Source: Physcomitrium patens
Taxonomy: Eukaryota > Streptophyta > Bryopsida > Funariales > Funariaceae
Assembly: GCF_000002425.4 (NCBI RefSeq)
Contig: NC_037266.1
Span: forward strand, 5,583,443-5,647,442
Length of the DNA: 64,000 bases
Direction of reading: 5' to 3'
Positions 1-13,761 of the stretch are shown in pieces (position 1 is the first letter of the stretch; each line of letters opens with the position of its first letter). Below the pieces are notes generated by a model that made no database searches, was not told the DNA's origin, and was given only the letters and a program-made list of their open reading frames with translations. Position numbers and translations under genes: made by a program.

Positions 1-683
1 CATTAGATAGATGTAAAAATAAAAATAAATACAAAAATATTAAAAAATAAAAGCACCTGCTAATCAATTGATTAGTTACAGTACAATGAGGGTTGTTTCA
101 ACTGCACTAGCTTGGAGCAACAGATGATACCAGAACACCTTTGGTGTATTTATCCTATAATTACAAAATTCCTGTGAGCTCAATATTTGAGTATGGATGA
201 TGAATCCAGCTCTTTTTTCCTTCCTTTCAAAGAAAAAAAGCAAGAGAAAGGTGTAATGCCACTGGAACTATTATCATCATCATCAGCATAAGCACAGCTG
301 ATTTTTTTGCACTACAAGTGCAGGTTTGGCTCCTTTTGAGTTCATTGCAGTGGACAGAGATTCTCCCAACCAGGCCCATCAAGGCCACTGTCGTGTGTGT
401 GAAAGCCAGTACCCTCACCTCTGCTTCCAATATTATACTACCCCATCTGGCAGCAGTGAATACGACCACAATGCATGGATGGGGGGTGGGGGTTCACCCA
501 TTCTTCTGCTCATGGAAAAATACACCCCCCTTTTGAGAGAGGGGTCCTGTGGGTGGTTTCCTCTTCTGGAGGCTCTACTTCAGCCTGGGTTTTCTTTCCA
601 ATCCCTTCCATCTTTTGGGCGTTACTGTGTGGGACAGTGTGTTAAAAACTCTACACTTAGGGGATCGATCCATGTGAGCACCA
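1..683. other. No gene recognised
   Basis: The first 60 bases are very AT-rich and the rest has mixed composition. Overlapping short reading frames on both strands around 227-718 show no motif and contain low-complexity stretches. I see nothing here that supports a gene. Confidence 0.6.
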
Positions 684-709
684 GAGGGAGGGAGGGAGGG
701 AGGGAGGGG
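684..709 (+). repeat. (GGGA)n tract, G-quadruplex candidate
   Basis: Six or more G-triplets separated by single A residues lie in a row on the plus strand, about 0.9 kb before the AHL start codon. The pattern satisfies the usual sequence rule for an intramolecular G-quadruplex. Whether it lies in the promoter or the transcribed leader cannot be told from sequence. Confidence 0.8.
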
Positions 710-1601
710 CTAGTCTAGAAAATGCCGCGCTGTAGCTGTGCATAGCTGTAGCTGATTTGACTGGGCTGGGCTGCGCGACGGACCGCAGAGAGTGTGGGAA
801 AGGAATAATAAGATATAATAAGGAAGGGCGGGAGGGAGGGAGAGAAGGGGGAAGGGGAAGGCAGGGCCTGCAGGAGATGGGGAACGGACGGGATCACGAG
901 TGCGGGGCTGGGTGGGGTGCTACTTGCCGCTCTCTCCGACAGCATGCGGGTAACAACGTAGTCTAGGGGGGGGATCCTACGATGGCTAGACGACACTAGA
1001 AGACTATTTTAATGCGAGATTTCCAATGGATGGCTTGCCTTGTCTTGTTCTATGCCCTTGGGCACTTAAGGAACCACGGAGCCCAGGGACCTCTGGGGAG
1101 ACCATCCGCGTGGGCTCGGCAGCTTCCAACACTCGCCGCAGGTAGCTGAATCCCAGTGCTTGTGTATTTCCCCTCCCTTCCGGTGCAGCACTATAGAAGG
1201 ATTGCGTGTAGAGGCCAGCAGCAGAGATCGACGACACGACGACTGGACTGATGGTGGTGGGGAGGAGGAGTCCGAGACGCGAAAACGGTGATCGAGGTGG
1301 GAACGGCAAGGGTTGTGGTGGTGGTGGTGGTGCATGGGCATAGAGGCCGTGAGGAAGGAGAATTGGAGACGGGGAGGTGGAGGTTGAAGGGGACGGAGGG
1401 TCGGGGATGTGCAGAGCGGTGGTGTCGACGGTGAGAGGACGCAGGGACGAGGGCGATATGGGTTGAAGGATTCTGAGAGGGATGTTCTGAGAATTTAGTA
1501 ACAGGTCTGAGGAGGAGGAGGCGGAGGAGGGTTGCGGCGAGAGAAAATAAGGCGAGGGTGAAGGGTGATGAGGAAGGAGGAGGTAGGGTGGTGCCGGGTA
1601 T
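710..1601 (+). promoter_or_regulatory. Putative promoter/leader of the AHL gene
   Basis: This stretch is GC-rich and strongly purine-biased on the plus strand. A second GGGA-type tract lies at about 826-861 and a GGT repeat at 1312-1332. An AT-rich patch (ATAATAAGATATAATAAGG) at about 805-823 could hold a TATA element, but this is weak. The long minus-strand open frames here come from the purine bias. No other gene is apparent. The assignment as promoter plus 5' leader is inferred from position. Confidence 0.4.
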
Positions 1602-2471
1602 GTGTACATGGCCGGGTTGGAAGATGTGGGGGCACGGCCCTCCGGCGCCCCTTCTGACGACGAGCAGAGTGGAAGCAGCGGGCGGGGAAGGAAGCGAGGA
1701 AAGCAACCAGCTGAGAACCAGTTGGCCATACTGGAACCCGGGCGGAAACCCAGAGGGCGGCCGCCAGGATCCAAGAATAAACCAAAACCTCCTGTGATCA
1801 TAACCCGAGAAAATGGAAACGCGATGCGGCCGCACATACTGGAAGTTGCTGGAGGATGCGATGTAAGCGACTCCGTCGCGTCGTTCTCACGGCGACGGCA
1901 GCGAGGGGTGTGTGTAATGGGCGCCAGTGGCACCGTGTCGAATGTGACTCTCCGGCAACCCACAACTCCCGGAGCGACGGTTACCTTTCATGGGCGTTTC
2001 GAGATCATTTCTCTCTCAGGTGCATTCCTACCTCATCCGTCATCGGCTCCCACGACTGGGCTCACTGTATCACTTGCTGGTGCCGCTGGGCAAGTGCTAG
2101 GGGGCAGCGTGGTTGGGACTCTCATGGCAGCAGGACCTGTACTCGTGATCGCGGCGTCTTTTATCGGTCCTACGTTTGAACGGCTCCCTCTTGACAACGA
2201 TGATGAAGGCTTGACCATGGGCGGGGGAAGCTCCAGTCAACAACCGCCTTTAGCTATCCAGGCGCCGGAGCTCAATTATCCTGCGGGATTGCAATCGCTA
2301 TACAGCATTGTCACGCCGCAGAATCCCAACCTGAGCAACCAACCCCAGCAATTGTCCACGCAGGACGTGCTAAGCCAATGGGCCGGAGGTGGGGGAGGGG
2401 GCCATCCTCACCACCCGCACGCGGGTCATGCAGGTCATGTTCATCATCAGCGGCCGCCACAGTACTCATGA
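1602..2471 (+). CDS. AHL: AT-hook motif nuclear-localized (AHL) protein, clade A type
   Basis: The 289-residue product is a predicted nuclear DNA-binding protein of the plant AHL family. These proteins bind AT-rich DNA through an AT-hook and form multimers through a PPC/DUF296 domain, acting as chromatin-associated regulators of transcription. Residues 51-62 form the AT-hook with the [11 protein letters not shown] signature. Residues about 78-198 form the PPC domain, with the clade-defining GRFEII motif at 131-136, a glycine-rich VVG segment and the ERLPL end. A serine/glycine-rich basic N-terminus and a Q-, G- and H-rich tail flank the domains. The reading frame has no intron and a single AT-hook, which fits clade A (type I) AHLs. 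The start is the first ATG of the open frame; a second ATG two codons later is possible. Length is normal for the family. Which AHL paralogue it is cannot be decided from sequence alone. Confidence 0.92.
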   Translation: MYMAGLEDVGARPSGAPSDDEQSGSSGRGRKRGKQPAENQLAILEPGRKPRGRPPGSKNKPKPPVIITRENGNAMRPHILEVAGGCDVSDSVASFSRRRQRGVCVMGASGTVSNVTLRQPTTPGATVTFHGRFEIISLSGAFLPHPSSAPTTGLTVSLAGAAGQVLGGSVVGTLMAAGPVLVIAASFIGPTFERLPLDNDDEGLTMGGGSSSQQPPLAIQAPELNYPAGLQSLYSIVTPQNPNLSNQPQQLSTQDVLSQWAGGGGGGHPHHPHAGHAGHVHHQRPPQYS

Positions 2472-5400
2472 AGCTGGTTGCGCGTCCGCAATCCATCAAA
2501 TCTTTGCTAATGCCGCGGCAAAGAATCAGAAAGCCATCTACTGCAAGATCTATCACGCTCGAGAAGCAGTTTGTTGAGATGATTAGTTAATAATTACAGA
2601 TGAGAGACTTGAACGTAATTTGGTAGACGATCATGCTCTCATTCCTACTTTTTTATTCGCAATCATTGCGATAAACTGGCCGCCGAAGAAGAGTTATGAT
2701 GACGGTACTCCAACCGGAGTTACTGCTAGAAGTGGTACTTAGCTCTTCCTTTTGGCGGCAGCAACTTCTTCGGCATCCAGGTGTTGTTTTCTGATCCTCA
2801 AGTTCAGGAGGTTTCCCAGGAGTTGCTTTCATGGCTTATGTCTAGGTCTTTGTCAAAGCATTTTTTGTTAGTCTGTGTAGGCACGGTTGTTGTTTCGCCC
2901 TTTTCTGTGCAGTAATTGACGAACTTTAGCCGCAAGCGAATCTCCTTCTCATGTTGTGAGCACGACCATTTTATTATCCTTACATGGACGATCCTCGTCT
3001 CTATCTTAATTAATTATCAGTTGACTCTATCGTAGTCCAGTTTATGTTATGATCAGAAGCTAGTTTACTTCTTCCACAGTTGATTTAACATTTGATTGAA
3101 TAGAGAAAAAAGCTATTTTTGCATGTTGAGTGCAGAGCTGTCTGATGCAGTATGCTGTCAGGTTCTAAACGACTTGATGCTTCGTTGTTCTTTGAAATCA
3201 GTTTTTGCAATGCATTTGGTATCGGAAGCTGCTTGTCTTTTTGATCCCAGAGATCGATTATTGATGACGGAGGTTGTACTGAATCTGTTTTATAAGCCCA
3301 ACTCACATTCGAACCTGAATCTTCTAGAATAATACTTGGGGCTTTCATGACATTGACGCGGCGCGAAGCGTTCAATTTGCCAATGACTGAATGTTAGAAG
3401 GCAACGTCACGAAGCGTGAGATGGTTCGGATTCACTCTACTGAGTTGGTCTGTGAGTTGATATTTTGTCGCTTTTTCGAAACTTCTGAATAGAAACGAAG
3501 GATCTTATGCAGAGCTCACGTGCATTAGTGACGCCCACTGTTACCCATCAGCTTTTGCTCTCTAAAATGGTGTCATAAGTCATCCCTGGCAGGGAAGGTA
3601 ATATGACACCAATTTGGCGCATACTGTTTTAGACGTCAGAAGTGCTCATGTGCGTCGGATTTTACTCACAGTTAAAGACATACAGCTTTCACGACTGAGC
3701 CAGACCTTATTTCTGCTTAGCCCATGCATTCGTGTCGCCCTCACCGGTGGGCAGCAAGTCAATGAAGTAGGGGATCTGCCACAGGCAGTAGACTGAAAAT
3801 TTTCATCATTGGTCATTCATACTGCCTCGGTGTGATTTGAACTGATAATTTTCACAGTAACCGCACTACCTATACTTGGCCATGCATCTGCAAATCCTTG
3901 GAGGATGAATGAATTTCCTTGCTGAAACTGAGTTCTGCCCCAGATATGATGATAACAATGAGATGGAACAGGATGTTGGAACACAGTCATGCTTTTGCAA
4001 TGGGTAAATTCCTATGTCCCGAATCTCTGCATCACTCCTCTCTTCTCTATGACTCATCTAGCCTTATCACCAAGTGGGTCTTGACAATAAAACATTCTAT
4101 TGCTTTCATCATTTCTGAGAGTGATGCGGCATTATCGTCATTGGCATCCACTCAAGCAGGGCCTAATTGAACTAATAACGCCTTCTCATTTCCATTGAGA
4201 GTTGCTGCACTGAAATGCAAGGACGAGCTTCAGTCCCACACAAGGAACAACGACTTGTGACGGGATTCTAGTGAGTTGGAATAATATAAGAATAGTGAAT
4301 GTAAGTTAAAATGAGGGTGTGTAATATCAATTTTGGTATCCGACACAAGCCCATTTTCAGCGGTCTGAAGAGCGTCATAAGCACACTCTAGGCGTTCATT
4401 AGTCTTACGTGATACGTAATTCCTTGACATTCATTTCGCATGCTTGTTCCTCTTGTGACAAGAGATATACAATCATCCGCTAGACAGTGATGACTATTTA
4501 CGTCGTCAACACTGTCTAAGACCTTGGTGTTTCTGATTCTGGAGCAGCATCTGTTCACACTCATTACTGAAATGAAGCACTCTGAACTTCACCTTGTTAC
4601 TATAATATAAAAGGAACATGACCAGCCTGCACACTTTGTTCTAGAAATTATAATGCCGCCGCTGTTTATATGTTCCCCGTGATTTTGTTTCAGAGGCGGT
4701 ACGCTAAGCAAAAGAAGCCTGAACACAGCAGAAGCCCCCCCTTCAAGTCATGTCTTTGTTAAGAAATGTAGACTCCCGCTCGTTTAATGACGGGAGAATT
4801 TGTGGTTCTCATCCCGGACCAACATATGATATGAAGTACAGAGTGTTACTTTAAAAATCAATAACATAAGATTTCGTCACTGTATTTATGTGATTCGTCT
4901 CACACCTAGGGTGCAGTATCATATCTTCAATCTCCATTGTCTGGTGGATGTCTGTAGGCGGTTGAAGATGCATTGAAATCTTCCATCGGAAGCACGAGTC
5001 ACTCCAGTGCCGAGTAGAGCTCATATCGGATTCGCACACGAAGCCCGTACCGACTGGACGTTGATGGATATAGGAAATCAGAGGAATAGGCTGAGAAGAC
5101 TATTCCATATTAACGGTACTACTGTCCCCGTCATTTTAACCAAAATTTAATGATAAACCTTTCTGCAACTCAGCTGTTTAGTACACTGATTCATCCCCTT
5201 TCGAGTTGAGACCTACCCTTTATCAATAACAAATGGCTAGGCAGGCTGACCGTAATAGTCCAGTGATGTGGATACTGGCCAACGGTATACGACATATTTT
5301 TATATGTATACATGCATGCTGGTGATTTATGCATGTTTCCAAGTGAAGAGACTAATAAAATGTTATAATACTGGATATGTTCGAGACTTGCCGCAGAAGA

Positions 5401-8400
5401 CCTGCCGGTAGTTGAAAAGATTGGCTCAGTATACTAGTGCTCTGATTCCGGGTCCTCGATCACCTCGACATGATCAGCCAGTTGATTTTGAAATGTACAG
5501 AGCTGTTAAAGTTGAGTACATGAATACTTATTGCAGGGTCGGTCTCCCATGCTAGTCAGGTATTTGCCATACAATGATCAGTTTGAACGGTTGGATGAAT
5601 AAAGTGGAAAGTTATGCATCTTTGAAGACACTTTAGACGACGCAAGCTGCTCCGAAACTTACAGTTTCGGAGTATGCAGGCTCTTATTGAATTTGACTGC
5701 GCTGCTTATGCAGACTCATTGAAGTCCAAAGCATGAGCGCACGCAGCTGGTCGCTTTAGCACTAATCACATATCACTGTTCCGACATGAACAAGTGCACG
5801 TCCAACGCCGTCTCCGACTTTACACGTCTCCGGCATTGGTCGCCGCAGGCTCATAATTGTCCCCGGGTGTCTCTTTAAGTTAATTCCATCCTCCGGCAAG
5901 CATCATGCACGTGGCTACTTGGCGACGTTGTCATTTGCGTGCATACTAATTTATCTATCCAGTTGGCTAAAACTATTCAGTACAGCTACAAACATGTAGA
6001 AATGAACAAGCTCCCCAACTCCTGGCCCTCATGCCATTCGTTCCAACAAGTTGGAAAGATTTATTGCTGGAACAATTGACTACAAATGCCATTTCTCAAC
6101 CTTTCTTTTGACGCTTATCGCTTGTTTTGTCAGACTCACAAACAGATGTTTGTGCTGGTTAGCTTCATTTCCGCCTGGGAAAAAGAATACAGTGGGGAAA
6201 TAAGGCCTGAGACACGGCAAGGATCACCTTGGCCCCTTCATCTTTGGCCAGTTTTCCTGCAACTTTAGTTCCGGAAACAAACTGCGCATTCCAGAAGTTA
6301 ACTGGAAAAAATGAACCCCATTTTTGCATACTTTGTTTATAGAAGCCTCGGCAATCTTGCACTCAGATCCTTCCGAGTCTAAGGGTACCTCTTCTTGGAA
6401 ACCATGCTCTGTAATGACTGCCTTTATGGTGTATCGTGCCTTTGAGAGGATAACGCCACGAACTGCCCTCTGGTTTGAAGTCTTGCCTTAGTGGGGTCCT
6501 CTCTTTCCATAGGGTCCCACTGATGGAGCATGCCGTACTTTCGGGTTCCAAGGCCTTTCTACAGCGTATCCGGAGCTGGCGAGACACAATAGTTTATTCA
6601 TCGTCAGGAACAGAAAGTCAGACTATCGATCGAAGCAACATTTGTCAGAAGACTAAAGACTCAATTCCGAGCTCCTCTAAGCAAATAATGTCATCTTCAG
6701 AATCTATCAGGAAAATCCCAAAATTTGCAATAAAAACCTGCACCGAATTGAACGAGCGATTCGACAAACTTATTGGGCCGCACTTAGTCTCGATTGAACA
6801 TGGGTTTGAGACTTTTTGATTCGCTCCAGAAAGGCGGATCTTTCTCCTCCTACACTGATTGATTGATTGATGAAGTCTATGGAGCTTGAAGCAGGACAAC
6901 CTCGAACGCTTCAAATGCTCATTTGGCACAGTCCAGGTCTCTAAATTTTGCACTCCATTTATCAATCACCAGGTTTAGGTCAAAAGTGCTTCAATCCACC
7001 TCAGCACTGGTCGCACCAGTCAGCTCTTTGTTTAGACCAACTCCTTGAAACGATATTAAATTGATACGATCTGAGTATACTGCTAGACACAATCCTCTGC
7101 TACACTGCATAACCAGGGGAATATATTATTATAACCGGAAAGCGCCGTGACCAAATTCAACGGTCAAACATGGCTTTTGCAGTTGTTTAATACTTTTGTC
7201 GATTGAGGGCTGAGGGAATGGGGTCCCACCTTGCCACCAGAGCAGAGTAGAAAACTTATGACATGCAGTGCGCCGTTCCAGGGACCATGCACTGCACGCT
7301 TTGTGAAAACTTCCACCATGTAAAAGCAGGCATTGTGCGTGAAAGCGGTGACTTAGTGAGAAAATGGGTGGGGCTCCTCAAGCTCATCTGCTTGTTCTCG
7401 CATTCACAAGTGAATTGCATCAACACTCCCAAGAATCTTGACCCGCGTTCACAGAAGTCCAGGCACCATCATGCTCAATATGATCCTAGTCCGGCGAACC
7501 AATAAACGTGTGTCAGAACCCCCCTTTTCTGTAAGGGGAGCCAGCGCCATGGTGTACTCAACTTCTAAATTGCTCCGCGAGCCACCAGTTGTCTACACGG
7601 TACCTTTGGAAAACTCGGAGGATGTGTCGTTGCAGGCTAACCCCTGTCAATCCACTCTAGTTGACAGAATCTTGTCCGAAGTGCAGGAGTGACGTTGAGA
7701 ACAGCATCCAACTAAATGCCTTCAGACCAATCTTTTTGTGACTTTTAAAATCGGATTATGGTATTAACAATCAAGTGGCATCCTCCAGGGAGGTAGGCAA
7801 AGCTTATATATGCCCTTCCAATGATGTGTCTAATCCGGTCTATAATCAGTGCTGATGGACTCCGAGATACTGCTTTCAGCGATCCTCTGTGCGAGTGAGC
7901 ATGTTGTGCTTAGCGCCAGTTTCAGAAAGCGAAGGTCTGGAGGAGTGCTCGTACCCTGCTGTTTATTGGATGTCTAATTTATAAGCCTAGTCCAGTTTTT
8001 TTCTTGGAATTAATAGCTAAATGGTCAGGATTATCCTAGTTCCGAAGAGTCTAATTTTGTTATGAAACACCTTGAGTTATAAGGATAGCCAGTTGACATG
8101 CCGCAAGAGGCTTGGCATCTAGCTGAGATTAGCCGCGCTCTAACAATATCGAGGAGCAGGGAAAAGGGGGAGGCATTGTGCTGAAAATACATAATTGTGA
8201 GATACGTTGGACAGTTGCTTTTCTAAATGTCTCTTTGCCACGAAAAATCGGCGATCCAGCTCTATCAAATCATGAATTTAGGATGTTTAATCTCGTGAGG
8301 ATCTCATTGCATGTATCCATCGTTACAGACTGGGATTTATACAAGGAAGATCTCTTGAGCGATAAGATACGATGCTCGGAAATTGTGCAAAAATAACAGG

Positions 8401-10400
8401 AGCATGGCGCTTATTCTGATCTTGTCGAAGTGATTAAGCAAGGACAACATTGAAATGATTTGGATTCTGCCAGCGAGAACACATAAAGTTTATTAGAGGG
8501 AAGTGTTTCGTTGAGAAACCAACCACTTTTGCAGGTTACAAGACGCACGATGCGCGCTGTCCTTGTGTCCACCCCCGCGACTCAGGTTGTGCAAGATTCT
8601 CATCCGAATTAGACGTGTTGTAGAATGCCGGGATTCTTGAACAAAGGACTTGGACATCTTATATAAAAATACTCGTCTTACTGATTGATCACAATAAGAT
8701 TAGGGCACGGTGGACTATCTGCACTTGTTTCTCTTCGTTCATCTGGAGCCACACGACTTGTATTTAAATTAAGTCATACTCAGCTATCTGCTGGGATAAT
8801 TTGGCTTGGCGTGTTGTTCTCATGATGCGTAAAATTGACAGGCGCATCGAGCCAATCTTATTCGTGAATTGGTTTTGATAATGATGTTACCCAAATGTAA
8901 GAATTAAATCTATTGCAGAATCAAAAATAAATTTCCAGTCCAGAAAAGGCCTAATTATGTACCGCAACCCTAAGAAGGGAGGAAGAGAGTCTAGAAGCTT
9001 GTGTCTCCCTGTGAGCAGTAAGTGCTGTCCTTATCATCAAATCACATCAGTTTGCGCCGCCTCTGCAGATCAGAATGCGTCATCAGCAGCCTCGATACAT
9101 TGATGCTTGCGTTTCAGACATTAACAGCAAATCCTCGAATTTTTTCCTCAGAAGAAAAAGATCATTAAATAATTCCACTTCCACGTGCTAAAGAACAGTG
9201 GGACAGGACGATGGAGCTTTAGAAGCGTGAGATAAGGAATGCGCTTTGCAACCCGACCTGTTTGGAGTTGCCAAAGATGGAGATACGAATTCTCATTCTT
9301 GACTCCCTAATCTAATATCACAGGACCGAATTTGATGTTAAAATGAACACCTGAATGTCTCGGTTACAGGAAGACAACAATCCTGGATTTTCATGACGTG
9401 ATTATTTTGAAAAGGAGTGATCCGCCACCTTATCGGTAAAATAAGCGTCTTCCTGAATCCCTTTTCATTTGGTATGAGAGCTTTTACAGCACACTCCTGC
9501 GGTGCACTTGTTTTCAAGCTGTATACGAATGCATTAATGAACAGAAATTTTTAGCGATGTTTGTGGTCAGGTTGCACTCAGCTTTTAACGGAAGCAAGAA
9601 CCACAACAGTCCGTGTAACTACAGTTCAGCTGAACTGGGAGATTCTAGGAAAGGAATAACATCACACATTTTTTCGAATCTGACACCAGTCTCTCAATAC
9701 CCGTCCTAAATCCTGCATGTCGAACTTCATCAAAAGTATCCCCAATGTACAGAGCATTGAGAACAGATGCCGAATCTGGAAAGGAAGACTTCTAGATAAC
9801 TCGTTGTTGTCGTCTATGCTCAATTTGTCTCAAGACGACCACATATTTTCAAGCAAGGCTCTCATTCTTTCTCTACGCAACGGATTTAACAGAGATATGA
9901 CGTTGCGGATCAAGATTCCACCAGTAACTTTTCTCGCTGAGTCCCAGCTCAATCTCTAGTATTTCCAGTGGCTCCACACGTTGACTCCTACTAATAAGTC
10001 CTCCCACCTGATTGTGCAACCTTCTCTGGTGTTTTCATGTTCTTCGACTCAGCGAAGTCCCTGAGATTGATCTTCTCTGGTTAGATTCATTGACTTTCAA
10101 CGTGACAGAACACGTACTTCGCCACATATAACAAATAGTACCTTATGAGCTGCTTTGTATGGCACAAAGCTTCAGTACTACATGTTTTACAAGATTAACA
10201 TTAGTCGACCCCATGATTCTTCAACAGATCCCGCTTGAGAAACAGCTTGGAGGACGGCTGGGAGTGGGAAGCGGAGAAGCGCATGTAACGTAGCAAGGTC
10301 CATGGTAGGCGCAGAATAGGCTCTGCTGCGCAACAACTTAATTGGGGGGTAGAAGATCCTTACTGGTTAATGATAACTAAGGAATGGATAAGTGTTGTTA
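2472..10400. other. Long stretch with no recognised gene
   Basis: Composition is intermediate (neither the 80% AT of the repeat blocks nor the GC of the coding regions). The first few hundred bases probably include the AHL 3' untranslated region. Open frames of 60-115 codons occur on both strands (for example 6475-6819 plus and 6645-6965 minus, which overlap) but none has a recognisable motif or a plausible set of splice sites. An 85-codon frame without ATG on the minus strand at about 6230-6490 looks somewhat coding-like but I cannot place it in a family. Confidence 0.55.
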
Positions 10401-13252
10401 CATTTGGCGACTGTTTCAAAGGAACCTATTAAGGATAACATGAAATCCAAATTCTATGGTATTCAAATATCCAAAATATCCAAAATCAAGTCCATGTATT
10501 AGAGCTATGATTTGAAGGATACAATTGGTATTGATTTTTGTGTGAGAAGAATCTAGATTTTGTAGATGCAACAAGTGTTGAGTTTTTGACACAATGATAG
10601 CCATTCACAACAGCCATGAGTTTCCATGTTCATGCAATGGATGTCTTTGTCAAGGTTTCATGGATGATGACTACCAATCAATCTCATTTTCATCTTGAGC
10701 ATGATTAGATTTAAGCAAATCAAGCCTTACTTGGACTCAACTACAATTTCTTGTCATGTCTAGTAATTACTAAAAGGTCTATACAATCTCTTTTATAGGC
10801 ATGCCTATATCTTATGACATTGTTTCTTTTAGTAGAAGTAGCGTAGTTGCTAAAATATTCACCAAAGATTATTGTGTTTTACTTATTTTCTTTAGAAAAT
10901 AGCTAATTATTTAATCCTAGTTGGATTAGAAATTGATTTGATGAAGGTGTGGTGGATTAGATAGACTATTGCATTAAGACAAGTATTTGAAAACAAAATC
11001 TTCAAGGCCAAGTTGATGTAGTGGTGGAGATGACAACATAATTTTATTGATGGTTTGCATGAGTAGTAACTTAGAACATGTACATTTATTTGTAAGGATT
11101 TGCATCTTGACTTGAATTACAAAGTGACATGGTTTGTTGGGTTATAGAGCAATTGCTAAACTAAGTTCTATTTATTGCTTTTATTGATGCAAGTAGTGAC
11201 ATTGCTGAAATAGTTGACAAAGATTGTTTTGTCTTACTTGCTTCTTTTAAAAAATAAGCAATTCTATGAACTTAGTTAGATAAAAGAATAGCATGATGAG
11301 AATGTAGTGATGATGTGGTAGATTGGATGGATAGCATTAAAAGCTAAAGTACATGAGAATAGATTACACAAGAATAAATGACTATTTTTTGAAGTGTTTT
11401 TTTTTTTTTAATATATATATTTTTATTAAAAATAAAAAGATATTAATAATAAATTTAATTTATATGTAGAATTTAAATGAAAATAGCATCAAGATAAGTA
11501 TTTTAATTAAATAGAAAATTTTATAATATAATAAAAAAATTTATTTTGATTTTTTATATCTCATAGTTTTATATAAATTATATTTATTTTTTAATCATAT
11601 TTAATTATTTTTATAGTTATATATATTAATAGAATAATTATTGATTAAATATATTGTATTGATTTTATGATCAAATTAAAGATTTCAATATATTGATAAG
11701 AAATATCTAAAAGTAGGATGAAAAATTATTTGTAAGATATACATTAATGGTTTTAGAATATTTAATTGCTTATAGATGTAATTTCTTTGTTGTAGAAGTA
11801 TTTTTATTTTGTGATGGAAAGATGTGATTGTGCTTGATGGTTGAACTATCTAAAAGAATGAACATATGCATAGGTAGAAAGAGTTTTGAATTGATATAGA
11901 GAGTGATGTTCTTATTATATTTATTTTTATATTTTTATATTTTTTTACTTTTTTAATGGAAAACTAAAAATTACATAATTTTGGTAATAAATCAATGTAA
12001 TAAGTCAACCATACTATTAGATCTAGCAAATATAGATATTATTGGTTTAATTAGTAAGTATAATACATGAAACTACAAGTTTAAATTTGAGATAAAAGAG
12101 ATATATAGGAGTGCAGGTGGAATTGAATGAAATAGAAAAATGAGCTCTATTTATAATAGAATTATTAGAATATTAAAGCTGAAAAGAACATAGGTTGGTT
12201 GAAAGTTATTCTTATTACAATTTGCAATAAAGACTTTTATTTTAGTTGATTAGTTATAAAAAAGATATAGTTTGTTTAGAGGTTTTTTAAATCTTAAGTT
12301 GGATTTTTTTTTATTTAATTAAAAGAAGGTGGATTTAGGATTTAGGATTTAGTTTTTAAGGAACTTCATGTTATGATGTTATTTTGTAATGGTAAATTTT
12401 TGAAGCATTTTTGTATCTTGTTGAAAGATTATTTTAATTGTGTATCAAAGTTTTTAAGGTAGATTTTTTTAGATAGAAGTCATTTAAATTTTGGAATTGT
12501 AATTTACGATTAGTAATTTTTATATTAAATTTACAGCTTGAAATCAAGTTGTTATAATATATAAAGAAATTAAGTCTTGGTTTTAGGATTCTTTAAGAAT
12601 GATGGTTTAGTATTAGAATTATTATTTCAATTTTTAGGATAGAAAATTATATGGTTGTTGGATAATATGGATAAAAGATTATTTGATAAATATTCTTAAA
12701 ATATGAAAAAATATAATATATTATTTTCTACAAGTTGTTAGAAGGTAAAATTGGAACTTTTTTTTATTAATTTATCATTGAATATCTTTGGAATCTATTC
12801 AAGCAATATATATTTACGGTTTGAAGCTATTTATATGGTTTTATCATATTAAGATCTTTAAGAACTACAAAATAATTTGAAAAAACGAAAAATATGCAAG
12901 GTATTTGTAGAGATACTTGAGAAGGATTTCAAGTCCTTATTAGAGTATTTAAGGTTTTATTGAATAAAAACAACTTGTTTAATAGAAACCAATGTATTAA
13001 TTTATGCACGAAAATTAAATATGTTACAAAGGTTTTTAACCACCTAATAACTTATACCAATAGTAGATTGGATTTTGAATTTTTATTAAAGGAATTACTT
13101 TTTTATATTAATAAAATCTTATTTACTAGTAGAAAATTGCAAAAAACCAAATTAGTGCTAAAAATCTATCTTACAATTAAATAAAAAAAACTTTTAGAGA
13201 GCTACTTTTTGATTTAAAATATTATTGTGATGTAGCAAGTAAAGTATTTTCA
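10401..13252. other. AT-rich gene-poor DNA
   Basis: Base composition falls to very high AT from about 11.3 kb onward. Apart from the direct repeat pair near 10.84-11.35 kb I see no gene or recognisable element. The scarcity of C and G resembles old methylated repeat DNA, as seen in the decayed elements further on. Confidence 0.55.
10840..11345. repeat. Pair of diverged direct repeats about 355 bp apart
   Basis: About 100-150 bases starting near 10,840 recur in the same orientation near 11,195. Both contain a GTTGCT/ATTGCT...GACAAAGATT-type core, then a TTACTT block, an AAAATA(A)GC block and a GGTGGATTAGAT/GGTAGATTGGAT block in the same order. The differences are mostly transitions. This could be the remains of a small terminal-repeat element or an old local duplication. 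Confidence 0.5.
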
Positions 13253-13761
13253 ATGCATTATCTCAACAAAGTTAAAGACATCAAACTTATTACATTTAGT
13301 GTTGCAACATATGATGAAATAGAAGAGGATGTTGAATTTTTACAAGAAAAGTCGATCCATGCAAATGGAAAAGAGGATTTTGAATATTATGGATTAGCAA
13401 AGCATCTAATACAAAGATTAGAAAACTTTTCTTGCATAGAAGGCGGAGATTTGGATGATATAAAACTATCATTGAATATGAAGGAGCTTGAAATTATAAG
13501 GTGCAAAAATAAAGATAAAATTTGAAAGAAGATTATGAATCAAAGTGGTTGAAACTTGTGTATACAATTAAAAAAATAGATGCTCAAGTTGATAAAATAT
13601 TTATAAATAAAAAAGTAAACATTCTAATAAGTTTAAGGTATTTTAATTCAATAACATATTATTTTACAAAAAAAGACAATGTTAATGAAAGAGATGAATC
13701 TTTTAAGTCAAGTCAAAAAATACTATTTTTTTATAAAAATAAAATTGATGCAAAAAATTGA
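13253..13761 (+). pseudogene. Coding-like fragment upstream of the NB-ARC remnant
   Basis: Two open frames, 13253-13525 (90 codons) and 13522-13761 (79 codons), stand out in AT-rich DNA because they keep varied, mostly hydrophilic residues. The first contains an acidic helix-like segment (TYDEIEEDVEFLQEKS). They are offset from each other by one frame and lie about 1 kb before the NB-ARC motifs on the same strand. They may be the N-terminal part of the same broken resistance-type gene. I do not recognise the domain, and the link is inferred from position only. Confidence 0.3.

Noticed and set aside
1004-1963. 319-codon minus-strand open frame opposite the AHL gene
   Set aside because: It is Pro/Ser/Thr-rich, arises from the purine-rich plus strand, and overlaps a well-supported AHL frame. 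It shows no motif.
6475-6965. Overlapping frames of 114 and 106 codons on opposite strands
   Set aside because: Composition is partly protein-like, but there is no motif, no splice context and mutual overlap.
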